Positions 49,058 to 57,320 of a DNA stretch of 64,000 bases are shown here, piece by piece. Made by a program: the position numbers and the translations under genes. Numbering within the stretch: the first letter of the stretch is position 1; every line of letters begins with the position of its first letter. This DNA is from Xenophilus sp003671765 (lineage in GTDB: Bacteria; Pseudomonadota; Gammaproteobacteria; Burkholderiales; Burkholderiaceae_C). The notes below the pieces were generated by a model. It was not told the origin of the DNA. It searched no databases and saw only the letters and a program-made list of their open reading frames with translations. The stretch lies in the NCBI GenBank assembly GCA_051414805.1, contig CP166702.1, forward strand, positions 2,294,001 to 2,358,000, given 5' to 3'.

Positions 49058-49079
49058 GGCACAAGTGCGCGCTTGTGCC
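49058..49079. promoter_or_regulatory. perfect 8-6-8 palindrome upstream of the Bug receptor gene
   Basis: GGCACAAG and CTTGTGCC are exact inverted arms. It lies in the 274-bp gap between the divergent FecR-domain and Bug-receptor genes, about 145 bp before the latter. Operator or hairpin; nothing more can be said. Confidence 0.35.
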
Positions 49080-49222
49080 GCTGGAGATGCGCCGCCGGCG
49101 ACGCAAGCCGCGCTTTCGTGAGGAAGTTCGCGCGCCCTCGGCGCCGGGCCGGGTGGTGGCATCATGGTTGCGCCGGCGACGCCGGTTCCTGAACACCTCA
49201 TCCAACACACAGGAGACCTCCC

Positions 49223-50197
49223 ATGACTTTCGTCCGATTCGCTGCGCCGGCCGTGCTGCTGGGGCTGGCCGGAACGCTCGGCGCCGTCGGCGCGCAGGCG
49301 CAGACCAACTGGCCCACCAAACCCATCCGCTTCGTCGTGCCTTTCTCGGCCGGCGGCGCCAACGACCTCATGGCGCGAGCCGCCGCCGAGGGCGCCGGCA
49401 AGGTGCTGGGCCAACCGGTGGTGGTGGACAACAAGCCGGGTGCCGGTGCGATGCTGGGCACCGACGTCGTGGCCAAGAGCGCGCCCGACGGCTACACCTT
49501 CCTGGTCAGCGCGGCCGGGGTGGTGTCGAACAGCATGATCCGCAAGCAGGTGCCCTACAAGGACAGCGACCTGGTGCCCGTGGCCATGATCGGGCTGGCG
49601 CCTTCAGTCATCGTGGCGCCGGCCAACGCGCCCTACAAGGACCTCAAGGAGTTCGTCGCCGCGTCCAAGCAGGGCAAGGGCCTGCACTTCGCGACGGCCG
49701 GCACGGGCAGCACGCCCCATTTCGTCGAGGGCCTGCTCGAGAAGAACCACGGCGCCAAGCTCGACGTGGTGCCGTACAAGAGCGGCTCCGAGTCGATCAC
49801 GGCAGTGCTGGGCAGCCAGGTCGATGCGACTTCGGAAGCGAGCATCGTGGTGCTGCCGTACATCAAGAGCGGCAAGCTCAAGGCGCTGGCGACGACCTGG
49901 ACGCAGCGCATCTCGGCCTACCCGCAGCTGTCGACCGCGGTCGAACAGGGTTTCGACGACATCCGCATCGCGCACTGGGCGGGCGTGCATGCGCCGGCGG
50001 GCACGCCGCCGGCCATCCTCGACAAGATGGCCGCTGCCGTTGACAAGGCCATGAAGGACCCGGCGACGATCGAGCGCCTGAAAGCCGTGGGGATCGAGCC
50101 GATCGGCGGCACGCGGGCCTCCTTCGGCAAGTTCGTCGACGAGGAGCGCGCGCGCCTCGGGGCCGTGGTCAAGGCCACCGGCATGCGCGAGGACTGA
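49223..50197 (+). CDS. Bug-family (TctC) tripartite tricarboxylate transporter receptor
   Basis: The product is 324 residues with a signal peptide ending GAQAQTN. Bug marks are WPTKPIRFVVPFSAGGANDL, VVVDNKPGAGAMLGTDVVAK, PDGYTFL and the final domain AVDKAMKDPATIERLKAVGIEP. It binds an organic acid in the periplasm. No TctAB membrane partners are adjacent, as is usual for the many orphan Bug receptors of Burkholderiales. The ribosome site AGGAGACC precedes the ATG. Confidence 0.92.
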   Translation: MTFVRFAAPAVLLGLAGTLGAVGAQAQTNWPTKPIRFVVPFSAGGANDLMARAAAEGAGKVLGQPVVVDNKPGAGAMLGTDVVAKSAPDGYTFLVSAAGVVSNSMIRKQVPYKDSDLVPVAMIGLAPSVIVAPANAPYKDLKEFVAASKQGKGLHFATAGTGSTPHFVEGLLEKNHGAKLDVVPYKSGSESITAVLGSQVDATSEASIVVLPYIKSGKLKALATTWTQRISAYPQLSTAVEQGFDDIRIAHWAGVHAPAGTPPAILDKMAAAVDKAMKDPATIERLKAVGIEPIGGTRASFGKFVDEERARLGAVVKATGMRED

Positions 50198-50432
50198 GCT
50201 CTCCGGCGTCAGCCCGACTGGGTCGGCCCCGGTGCCTCGACGCGGTTTGCAACTGGCCCATTCAGCCTCGCCGAAATGTGAAATATTGCAAACAATCGCG
50301 TCGGGGTTTTCAACCCTCGGCTTCGCGGGGTGAGGCCCGGATGGTGCAGACTTTGTTTCGCGGGGAGCACGCCTCTCGCCATGACATGGCGGTCCTACAC
50401 GCGCGTCGCGAGAGGCCACCGAGGGGACAAGC

Positions 50433-50654
50433 ATGGAAGAGACGAGTGCGCAGGACATCGGCCCGCAATTTGCGCAGTGGGCCGAACTCACCGACGCTTA
50501 CGCCCGAAAACTGACCGCCCTGCAACAGGGCGAGCCCGGCGCCCGGGCGGACGCCGCCCGGCTGGCGCGCGAGATCCAGGCGTTGATGGCGCCGCCGGGG
50601 ACGGTCATGATGGCGCCGCCGAGACCCGCCCCGGCCGTGATGCTGGCGCGCTGA
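50433..50654 (+). CDS. small protein of unknown function
   Basis: The product is 73 residues: an acidic N-terminal helix-forming part (FAQWAELTDAYARKLTALQQ) and a Pro/Met-rich C-terminus (PPGTVMMAPPRPAP). It has a good GAGGGGA ribosome site 6 bp before the ATG, which supports translation. No family is recognised. The 235-bp region before it (50198-50432) shows no other gene. Confidence 0.55.
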   Translation: MEETSAQDIGPQFAQWAELTDAYARKLTALQQGEPGARADAARLAREIQALMAPPGTVMMAPPRPAPAVMLAR

Positions 50655-50701
50655 CCGCCGGCGCGCCCCATCGTTCGATGCGGTGCGCCAGCGGCGCTCG
50701 C

Positions 50702-51010
50702 TCAGCCCAGCAGCGCCTTGAGCCTGCGCACTTCCTGCTGCAACTCGAGGATCAGCGCCGCCGCGTCGAGCCCGACGTCGAAGTCGCGCTGCAGCCGTCG
50801 AGTGTCGAGGGCGCGGCGCAGGTCGCTGCCGTCGAAGCGCCAGTCTTCCAGCCGCGCGGATTGCGGCCGCAGGATGCCGACCTCGGCGAGTTCGGCCACC
50901 CACTCGATCGGTGCGCCACAGGCGTGCGCGAGCTGCAGGGCGGCCAGCGGGTCGGCCGGCCCGACCGTCGTGCAGTGGGAGATGGTGACGGTGGTGGTTC
51001 GCGTGCTCAT
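50702..51010 (-). CDS. cbpM: chaperone modulator CbpM
   Basis: The product is 102 residues, the size of CbpM. Features are VEWVAELAEVGILRP-like EWVAELAEVGILRP, the DLRRALDTRRLQRDFDVGLDA helix and a C-terminal LQQEVRRLKALL coiled coil. It binds the J-domain of CbpA and inhibits it. Its start overlaps the cbpA stop by 4 bp. Identification rests largely on the cbpA partner. Confidence 0.85.
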   Translation of the reverse strand: MSTRTTTVTISHCTTVGPADPLAALQLAHACGAPIEWVAELAEVGILRPQSARLEDWRFDGSDLRRALDTRRLQRDFDVGLDAAALILELQQEVRRLKALLG

Positions 51011-51996
51011 GCGGAGGCTCCCGAGGCGGCGAGTTGGCGGCGCGGATCGAAGCCGGCCGTGGCCTTGGCCAGTTGTTCATACGCGGTGCGTGCGGCATCG
51101 CTGTCGGCGGGTGGCAAGGCGATTGCCAGCACCAGGTAGAGGTCACCGCCCAGGCCGCGGCCTCTCAGGCGCAGCTTGAGGCCGGCACGCGCGTTGGGCG
51201 GCACGCGCACGGCACCGGTGCCGCCACCCGGCAGCGGCACTTCGACCTCGGCGCCCAGCGCTGCCTCGGACGGCGTGACCGGCAGGTCCATCGACAGGTC
51301 CTGGCCGTCCACGCGGTAGACCGGATGCGGCGCGATGCGCACCTCCAGGTAGAGGTCGCCGGCCGGCTCGCCGCCATGGCCCGGCAGGCCCTGGCCGGCG
51401 ATGCGGATGTACTGACCGGGCCGCACGGCGCGCGGGATGTTCACGCGCAGCGTGCGGGTGACGAACTCGGGCTCGCCCTGGTCGTTCACCTCCATCGCGC
51501 GCAGCGTAATCTCGCGCTCGCCGCCCTGCAGCGCGAACTCCAGCGGCACCTCGATCGCCGCGTGGTGGTCCTCGCCCTTGGCCCGGTACTTTCGGCGCGT
51601 GGCGTTGCGCCGCTCGGCCGCGCCGAACACCGAGGAGAAGAAGTCGCTGAAGTCCGCATGGTCGGCCGGGCCATGGCCGGCGCCGCGGTGGAACTCGAAG
51701 CCCTCGTCCCAGCCCGGAGGGGGCTGGAAGCCGCCACCGCCGCCGGCATCGAAGTCGGGCCCGGTGCCGCGACCGCTGCGCACCCGCTCGGCCAGCGCGT
51801 CGTAGGCGGCGCGTTTTTCCTTGTTGCCCAGCACGTCCCAGGCCTCGTTGACGTCGCGCATGCGCGTCTCGGCGTCGGCCTCCTTGCTGACGTCGGGGTG
51901 GTATTTGCGGGCGAGCTTGCGGTAGGCCTTGCGGATCTCGTCCTCGGAGGCCGTTCGCTCCACGCCCAGGGCGCTGTAGTAGTCCTTGAAGTCCAT
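51007..51996 (-). CDS. cbpA: curved DNA-binding protein CbpA (DnaJ paralogue)
   Basis: The product is 329 residues. The J-domain (~1-70) has YYSALGV, AYRKLARKYHPDVSKE with the HPD triad, and NEAWDVLG. A Gly/Phe-containing linker follows (~90-120), then two C-terminal substrate-binding domains (VPLEFALQGGEREI, VRVPPNARAGLKLRLRGRGL). There is no zinc-finger, which separates it from DnaJ. It is a DnaK co-chaperone and nucleoid-associated protein of stationary phase in E. coli. Confidence 0.92.
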   Translation of the reverse strand: MDFKDYYSALGVERTASEDEIRKAYRKLARKYHPDVSKEADAETRMRDVNEAWDVLGNKEKRAAYDALAERVRSGRGTGPDFDAGGGGGFQPPPGWDEGFEFHRGAGHGPADHADFSDFFSSVFGAAERRNATRRKYRAKGEDHHAAIEVPLEFALQGGEREITLRAMEVNDQGEPEFVTRTLRVNIPRAVRPGQYIRIAGQGLPGHGGEPAGDLYLEVRIAPHPVYRVDGQDLSMDLPVTPSEAALGAEVEVPLPGGGTGAVRVPPNARAGLKLRLRGRGLGGDLYLVLAIALPPADSDAARTAYEQLAKATAGFDPRRQLAASGASA

Positions 51997-52025
51997 GGTG
52001 CGGCAGGAGAAGGGGATGAAAAGGG

Positions 52026-52679
52026 TCAGGCGATCGCAGCTTGCGCCGGATCACCCGCGGCCTGCAAGGCCTCCACCCGCCATATGGGGGCCTGGCGCCA
52101 GAACCGAAGGGGCTGGGCGTTGCCGAGCACGCCGATGTCGATCGGCACGCCCAGCAGGGCGGCCAGCACGTAGAGCGTGCCGCCGTGCGCCACGACCAGC
52201 ACGGGGGCCGGCTCGGCCAGCGCTTCGTCCAGCGCCGAGCGGGTGCGCATGATGAAGGTTTCCAGCGTTTCGCCGCCCTCGGGCGTGCAGGTCCAGTCCA
52301 GGTCGGCCGAGGAGGTGCCCACCAGCCCGCCGAAGTTGCGCTCGCGCAGCACCTCGCGCGCGATCGGCGACAGCTTGTGCGGCGCGGCCACCGCGTGCGC
52401 AGTGTCGAAGGCCCGCCGCGCGTCGCTGGTCACGATGGTGCGGATCGGCTCGCCCGCCAGCACCGTGGCCGCCAGGGCGGCCTGCTCCAGCCCCAGCTCC
52501 GACAGCGGCTCGTCGTAGCCCTGGAAGATGCGCAGCGCGTTGCGCGGCGTCTGGCCGTGGCGCAGGAAGTAGAAGTGGTCGCACTCGGGCGAGAGCGGAT
52601 GCGCGCCGGCGAGGGCCACCAGTTCCTTCACGCCGCGCGTCTGGCCGGCCATGTTGTTGACGTAGGGGGTTCTGGACAT
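52026..52679 (-). CDS. histidine phosphatase family protein
   Basis: The product is 217 residues. The catalytic FLRHGQTPRN gives the phosphohistidine; other marks are DEPLSELGLEQAALAA, VTSDARRAFDTAHAV, LRERNFGG with the Glu/Asp-like region, and VLVVAHGGTLYVLA with the second His. It belongs to the phosphoglycerate mutase-like superfamily; whether it acts on a sugar phosphate, alpha-ribazole phosphate or another substrate is not clear. It is 29 bp upstream of cbpA on the same strand and has an AGGAG ribosome site. Confidence 0.88.
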   Translation of the reverse strand: MSRTPYVNNMAGQTRGVKELVALAGAHPLSPECDHFYFLRHGQTPRNALRIFQGYDEPLSELGLEQAALAATVLAGEPIRTIVTSDARRAFDTAHAVAAPHKLSPIAREVLRERNFGGLVGTSSADLDWTCTPEGGETLETFIMRTRSALDEALAEPAPVLVVAHGGTLYVLAALLGVPIDIGVLGNAQPLRFWRQAPIWRVEALQAAGDPAQAAIA

Positions 52680-52698
52680 CTGCGGGCTCCTGGGTGCT

Positions 52699-53868
52699 TC
52701 AGTCGGGCCGCGCTGCGCGATAGAGCACGCGCACCAGGTCCGACTGGGTGATGATGCCGGCGAGCCGCTGCTCGCCGTCGATGATGGGGATGTGGTGGTG
52801 GCCGCCTTCCGAGAACAGCGGCACCAGCTCGACGACCAGGCGGTCGGCGCTGGCCACGCGCACCTGGCGCGTCATGATCTGGCCGACCACCTCGGGCTTG
52901 TCGGAATGCACGAGGCCGCTGGGCGCCAGCAGCGCGCGCAGCCGCTGGCCCAGGCCCAGCGGGGAGGCGTCGGGTTGCGCGTGGCGCATGAAGTCCGCCA
53001 CGGTGACGATGCCGACGATGCGGCGCGCGCGGTCGATCACCGGCAGCGCCTTGATGCGGCGCTGCCGCATCAGGGCCCAGGCCTCGGTCAGCGGCGTGCC
53101 GAATTCGGCTGTCACAAGGCCGGTCGACATCACGTCGGCGCAGCGCAGTTCGCCCAGCGTGCGCCGCCACGAGGCCAGCTCGGCCTCGTGCAGCAGCGCC
53201 TCGAGGTCGTCGCGCGGGATGTCGAGCACCTGGTTGTAGTGCGCCAGTGCGGCGTCGAAGTCGGCGGCTGAAAAACGCGACGGCGCGCCGGCCGGTGGCG
53301 CCGCCGGCCGCTGGGCATGCGGGTATCGCCGCCCCGTCAGGCTGTTGTAGACGATGCCGGCCAGCACCAGCAGCACCGAGTTCACCAGCACCGGGAACAG
53401 CGCGAAGGAGGGGCTCGTCATGTGCCCCAGCACCGCCAGCAGCGCCGACGCACCACCCGGCGGATGCAGGCAGCGCAGCGTGAACATCAGGCCGATCGCC
53501 AGGCCCACGGCCAGTGCGCCTGCCAGTGCCGGGTCCGGCACCCAGGCCGCGCAGGCGATGCCCACGAGCGCCGACAAGGTGTTGCCGCCCACCACCGCCC
53601 AGGGCTGCGCCAGCGGACTGGCCGGCACGGCGAAGACCAGCACGGCCGTCGCCCCGAGCGGCGCCACCAGCCAGGCCGCCGCGTGGCCGTGGCTGGCCCA
53701 GGCCTGGCTCAGCAATGCGGTGAAGGCGAGGCCCAGCATCGCGCCCAGTACGGCCCGAAGGCGCTCGCGTCGGTCGACGTGCACCGGTGCCGGCCGCAGG
53801 GCGGCCAGGGCGGCCTGCATGCGTGCGCGGCGGGAAGGGGCGGCGGTTCCGGGGGGAGTGGAAGTCAA
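52699..53868 (-). CDS. HPP-family membrane protein with tandem CBS domains
   Basis: The product is 389 residues. The HPP membrane domain (~30-175, five helices) includes the name motif RCLHPPGGASALLAV. Two CBS domains follow (~240-300 and ~325-385) with CADVMSTGLVTAE and IMTRQVRVASADRL...GGHHHIPIIDGEQRLAGIIT. HPP proteins have been linked to nitrite transport in plastids and cyanobacteria, and the CBS pair should bind adenine nucleotides. The start is uncertain: TTG at 53868 or ATG at 53820. Confidence 0.88.
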   Translation of the reverse strand: MTSTPPGTAAPSRRARMQAALAALRPAPVHVDRRERLRAVLGAMLGLAFTALLSQAWASHGHAAAWLVAPLGATAVLVFAVPASPLAQPWAVVGGNTLSALVGIACAAWVPDPALAGALAVGLAIGLMFTLRCLHPPGGASALLAVLGHMTSPSFALFPVLVNSVLLVLAGIVYNSLTGRRYPHAQRPAAPPAGAPSRFSAADFDAALAHYNQVLDIPRDDLEALLHEAELASWRRTLGELRCADVMSTGLVTAEFGTPLTEAWALMRQRRIKALPVIDRARRIVGIVTVADFMRHAQPDASPLGLGQRLRALLAPSGLVHSDKPEVVGQIMTRQVRVASADRLVVELVPLFSEGGHHHIPIIDGEQRLAGIITQSDLVRVLYRAARPD

Positions 53869-53886
53869 GTCTCTTCAGCCTCTTTC

Positions 53887-53948
53887 GCTATCGAAAAGAT
53901 AGCTGCAGGCGCCCGTCGGACGGGCGCTGCGGGCCATTTTGGCTCGAA
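53887..53948 (+). repeat. 62-bp bipartite hairpin element, copy 3
   Basis: It begins GCTATCGAAAAGATAGC, has GGGCGCTGCGGGCC at the second position and ends ATTTTGGCTCGAA. It lies between the HPP gene start and the pssA end, opposite in strand to the genes. Confidence 0.75.
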
Positions 53949-53991
53949 ACACGCAGGCGCGCCGGCGCCATCGGTCGCGGGGTTTACTGGC

Positions 53992-54648
53992 TCAGAGCTT
54001 CGGAATCCGCAGCGTCTTGCTGATCATGAGCGTGCCCGAGAGCGCGAAGAGCAGCGTCAGCCCGTGCAGCGTCCAGGGGCCGAGCTGCCAGGCGCCGCCC
54101 CACAGCGCATCGCCGATGCGGCCTTGCGACGCCGCCCAGGCCAGCACCCCGACGAGCACCACGCTGGTCGGGATCGGCGTGCCCTCGAAGTACTTCACCT
54201 TGGCGCCGCCCTCGGAGAGCTGCTCGGCCGTCACGTTGTAGCGCGCCAGCCGGCTCACGCCGCAGCACACGAAGTAGGCCAGCACCAGGCAGTCCCAGCC
54301 GCCGCGCAGCCCGGCGGCGAAGCCCAGCGCGGCGGGCGCCACGCCGAAGGAGATCACGTCGGCCAGCGAGTCGAGCTCGCGCCCGAGTGCCGACTGGGTC
54401 TGGCGCCAGCGCGCGATGCGGCCGTCGAACACGTCGAAGACGAAGGCTGCGGGCGCCAGCGCCGCGGCCCAGTAGAACTGCGCCAGCGAGCCGCTGGCGA
54501 TGAAGGCCATCGCGAGGAAGACCACGCCGACGCCGCAGGCCGCGTTGCCGAGCGTGAAGACGTCGGCGAGATGGAACTCGCGGATCATCGAGAAATGCCG
54601 GCGCGGCGAGCTGTCGGCGGCGGCCTGGGATGGGTGGGGCAGGGGCAT
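53992..54648 (-). CDS. pssA: CDP-diacylglycerol-serine O-phosphatidyltransferase
   Basis: The product is 218 residues. The CDP-alcohol phosphotransferase motif appears as DVFDGRIAR...GRELDSLADVISF (D-x2-DG-x2-AR-x8-G-x3-D-x3-D) at ~72-95. Several hydrophobic helices and a PIPTSVVLVG segment suit bacterial PssA of the membrane type. It makes phosphatidylserine, the precursor of phosphatidylethanolamine. The N-terminal FHLADVFTLGNAACGV is typical of PssA. A GGAG site precedes the ATG. Confidence 0.9.
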   Translation of the reverse strand: MPLPHPSQAAADSSPRRHFSMIREFHLADVFTLGNAACGVGVVFLAMAFIASGSLAQFYWAAALAPAAFVFDVFDGRIARWRQTQSALGRELDSLADVISFGVAPAALGFAAGLRGGWDCLVLAYFVCCGVSRLARYNVTAEQLSEGGAKVKYFEGTPIPTSVVLVGVLAWAASQGRIGDALWGGAWQLGPWTLHGLTLLFALSGTLMISKTLRIPKL

Positions 54649-54774
54649 GGACGTCTCCGCAAAGGAAATGGGGCTGTGGCGCTGCGCGCTGCGGGTGGTC
54701 CGCAGACTAGCGCGCCGCCCGGGTGGCGGCTGTAGTCGCAGGCCGCCCCTGGGCGAACGGCGTGCGGGTGCGCA

Positions 54775-55533
54775 TCAGGCGGCGGCGGCTTCGGCGGCCG
54801 TGCGGCTGGCGTCGCGTCGCTCGGCCAGCTCGCCGAAGCGCCGCAGCAGGCTGGCGGCCTCCGGCGTCGGGCGCACCTGCGCGCGCAGCGCCTGCGTATC
54901 GGGCTGCCCGGCCGCCAGCGCATCGACATAGCCGCGCATCGCGTCGTCGTCGAACTCGGGGTGGAACTGCACGCCCCACGCGTGGTCGCCGACGCGGAAG
55001 GCCTGGTTCGGCTCCCACGCGTTGGATGCCAGGCGCACCGCGCCCTCGGGCAACTGCAGGGCGCTCTGGCGATGCACCACGTGGGCCGGGAAGCGCGCCG
55101 GCAGGCCGCCGAAGAGCGGATCGTCGGCGGCCTCGGGCAGCAGGTCGACGTCGACCGTCCCGAGCTCCAGGCCCTGCGGATGGTCGTCGGCGCGGCCGCC
55201 GAGCGCGTCGGCCAGCAGCTGGTGGCCGAAGCAGATGCCCAGCAGCGGCGTGCCGGCCCGGGCAGCGCCCGCCAGCCATCGGCCGGTGGACTCGGCCCAC
55301 GCCTCACGGTGCGAGACCATGGCGTGCGAGCCGGTCACCACCACCCCCGAGATGGCCTGGGGGTCGGGCAGCGTGTCGCCGCGGCGCGGATCGAGCACGA
55401 CCAGGGGCAGGGTGCTGTCGCCTAGCCCGCGGGCGATCCAGTGTTCGAAGTCGCCCTGCGCCTCGGCGAGGTCGGGACGCGTGTCGCCGGCCTTGACGAT
55501 GACGAGCGGGCGGGGGAGGGGAAGCGTGTCCAT
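54775..55533 (-). CDS. class I glutamine amidotransferase domain protein
   Basis: The product is 252 residues. The amidotransferase triad is visible: nucleophile Cys101 in GICFGHQLL, and His/Glu in VQFHPEFDD. VVVTGSHAMVSHREAW is also typical of the GMP-synthase-like stand-alone group (YfeJ/YbgK-type annotations). There is no synthetase domain, so it may act as a gamma-glutamyl hydrolase or an amidotransferase with an unknown partner. The C-terminus is Ala-rich. ATG 55533 is preferred over one at 55551. Confidence 0.87.
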   Translation of the reverse strand: MDTLPLPRPLVIVKAGDTRPDLAEAQGDFEHWIARGLGDSTLPLVVLDPRRGDTLPDPQAISGVVVTGSHAMVSHREAWAESTGRWLAGAARAGTPLLGICFGHQLLADALGGRADDHPQGLELGTVDVDLLPEAADDPLFGGLPARFPAHVVHRQSALQLPEGAVRLASNAWEPNQAFRVGDHAWGVQFHPEFDDDAMRGYVDALAAGQPDTQALRAQVRPTPEAASLLRRFGELAERRDASRTAAEAAAA

Positions 55534-55679
55534 GCCCCGATCATGCCGCACGCGTCGTCACGCTCGCCTGGAAGGGATCCGGGCCGACCGCGCAAGTCGC
55601 CTCGACATGGAGGCGGCTTGCGCAATCGGCCCGGAATGAAGGAGCGTGAAAGGCAGCCCCGCGCGATGCGCGGCCGGAA

Positions 55680-55754
55680 TCAGCGAAGCCCGAAGAAGGA
55701 CAGCACGGCAGCGATGACAACGATCAGGCCGACAACGTAGATGATGGTGTTCAC
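55680..55754 (-). CDS. 24-residue hydrophobic membrane peptide
   Basis: Starting at GTG 55754, 25 codons encode a peptide beginning MNTIIYVVGLIVV and ending SFFGLR before TGA. It is one membrane helix with a short polar start and a C-terminal Arg. A GGAGAA ribosome site lies 9 bp before the GTG. I recall near-identical short peptides annotated in many proteobacteria, which supports a real gene. Its function is unknown. It lies between the amidotransferase gene and the DUF3482 gene, as a separate unit. Confidence 0.7.
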   Translation of the reverse strand: MNTIIYVVGLIVVIAAVLSFFGLR

Positions 55755-55874
55755 AGTGAGGTTCTCCGGATAAGACGTGCACGCAGTGTCGGCCGCGCGC
55801 CGGTACACGCTCCGTCGGAGATCACTGGCGCCGCATGTAGGACGCCCCGGGAGCCCGTCGGCAGGCGCGGTCGT

Positions 55875-57320
55875 TCAATCCGCCGGACCGGCCGCGGCGC
55901 TGCCGACGGGCTGCGCGACCGCGTCGACCACGGCCTCGCGTGCGCCGTCCGCCAGGGTGCGGCCGAAGCGGCGCCTGGGCTCGGCCCAGTCCGGATGCGC
56001 GCGTGCGGGTTGGGCCGCCTTCACCGCCGCCGTCAGCGCCTGTGCGCGGCCGGGCGGAAGCGGCGCCGCGGCGTTCGCGGCCGGGGCGGTCGCGCCGTGC
56101 CCGCGCCGCTCCAGGCCCTGCAAGACGCGCAACTGCCAGTCGGCCATGACGAAGAGCACGCCGTCTTCCACCGTCAGCTCCTGCACGCCGCGCAGCCGGC
56201 CCATCAGCCGGCGGCCGAAGGGGCCCCAGCCCTGCGCCAGCGCGCCGCCGATGGCGCCGCCCACCGCCGCGCCGGCACCCAGCGAGATGCCCGCCACCGC
56301 CAGGTCGGCCACCACGCCGATCGCCGCGCCCACCGCCGCGCCCTGGCCCAGCCGCACGCCCGCCTGCTTGAGCGTCTCGGGGTGGAAGAGGTCCAGCGTC
56401 CAGCGGCCCTGCAGCTGCGGCAGCGGCGCCTCGGCCGCGTCGCCCTCGCGAAAGCCGTGCAGCGCCAGCAGGTCGTCGATGCCGCGCTGGGCGCGCTCGA
56501 ACACGCTGCGGCGCAGGGCGTCGACCTCGGCCTGGCGCGCCTTCGGGTCGGCCATCGTCTCGCTGCGCACTTCGCGCCGCAGCGCCGCGCCGTCGATGAT
56601 GCCTTCGGCAATGACGCGGCAGGCGGCGCCGCGCCGCGCGGCCGCTTCCTGTGCCAGGTGCGTGGCCACCCCACGCAGCGCCTCGCGGTGCGCCGGCAGC
56701 AGCGCGCCGAGGTCGTGGTACAGGTCGCGCTCGGCGCCGGTGAAGGGGGCGGCGGCATCGAAGCGCACCACCGCATGCAGGCCGGCCGCGGCCAGCAGCT
56801 CGCGCCAGGCGCCTTCGCGGCCGGCGGCCTGCGGGCTGCCGACGAAGTTGAGCACCGGCATCACCGGCCGGGCGCAGGAGTTCAGCAGTTCGATCTCGTC
56901 GCGGTACTTGGGCAAAGGCGCCTCGCGCGTGTCGATGACGAGGAAGGCGGCGTCGACCTCCAGCAGGGTGCGCAGCACCTTGGCTTCCTGCTCGAAGGCG
57001 CCGTGCGCCTCGGGGCCGTCCAGGAAGCGGCGGATGCGCTCAGGCCGGCTCGCGCCTTCGAGCGCGGCCACGTGTGCCAGCAACGTCACGGCGTCTTCCA
57101 GGCCGGGCGTGTCGAAGAAGCGCACCGCCGGCCGACCGTCGATGCGCAGGTCGACCTGTTCGACATGCCGCGTCGTGCCCGGGCGTTCGGACACCTCGCC
57201 GAAATCGATGCGGCGCGTGAGCGTGCGCAGCAGCGAGGTCTTGCCGACGTTGGTGTGGCCGACGACCGCGATGCACAGCGGTGCGCCGGTGTCGGCCTGC
57301 GTGATGGTCGTCGTCGTCAA
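55875..57320 (-). CDS. DUF3482 GTPase-domain protein
   Basis: The product is 481 residues. The N-terminal Era/TrmE-like GTPase (~10-200) shows P-loop VVGHTNVGKTSLLR, G2 PGTTRH, and G3 FFDTPGLED. The C-terminal DUF3482 half has a glycine-rich hydrophobic stretch (GAAVGAAIGVVADLAVAGIS, then GAAVGGAIGGALAQG) resembling a membrane-inserting glycine-zipper. No ATG or GTG fits. A TTG at 57320 overlaps the upstream stop (TTGA), so it is translationally coupled to the DUF2868 gene. Family role unknown; the pair suggests a membrane GTPase system. Confidence 0.87.
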   Translation of the reverse strand: MTTTTITQADTGAPLCIAVVGHTNVGKTSLLRTLTRRIDFGEVSERPGTTRHVEQVDLRIDGRPAVRFFDTPGLEDAVTLLAHVAALEGASRPERIRRFLDGPEAHGAFEQEAKVLRTLLEVDAAFLVIDTREAPLPKYRDEIELLNSCARPVMPVLNFVGSPQAAGREGAWRELLAAAGLHAVVRFDAAAPFTGAERDLYHDLGALLPAHREALRGVATHLAQEAAARRGAACRVIAEGIIDGAALRREVRSETMADPKARQAEVDALRRSVFERAQRGIDDLLALHGFREGDAAEAPLPQLQGRWTLDLFHPETLKQAGVRLGQGAAVGAAIGVVADLAVAGISLGAGAAVGGAIGGALAQGWGPFGRRLMGRLRGVQELTVEDGVLFVMADWQLRVLQGLERRGHGATAPAANAAAPLPPGRAQALTAAVKAAQPARAHPDWAEPRRRFGRTLADGAREAVVDAVAQPVGSAAAGPAD

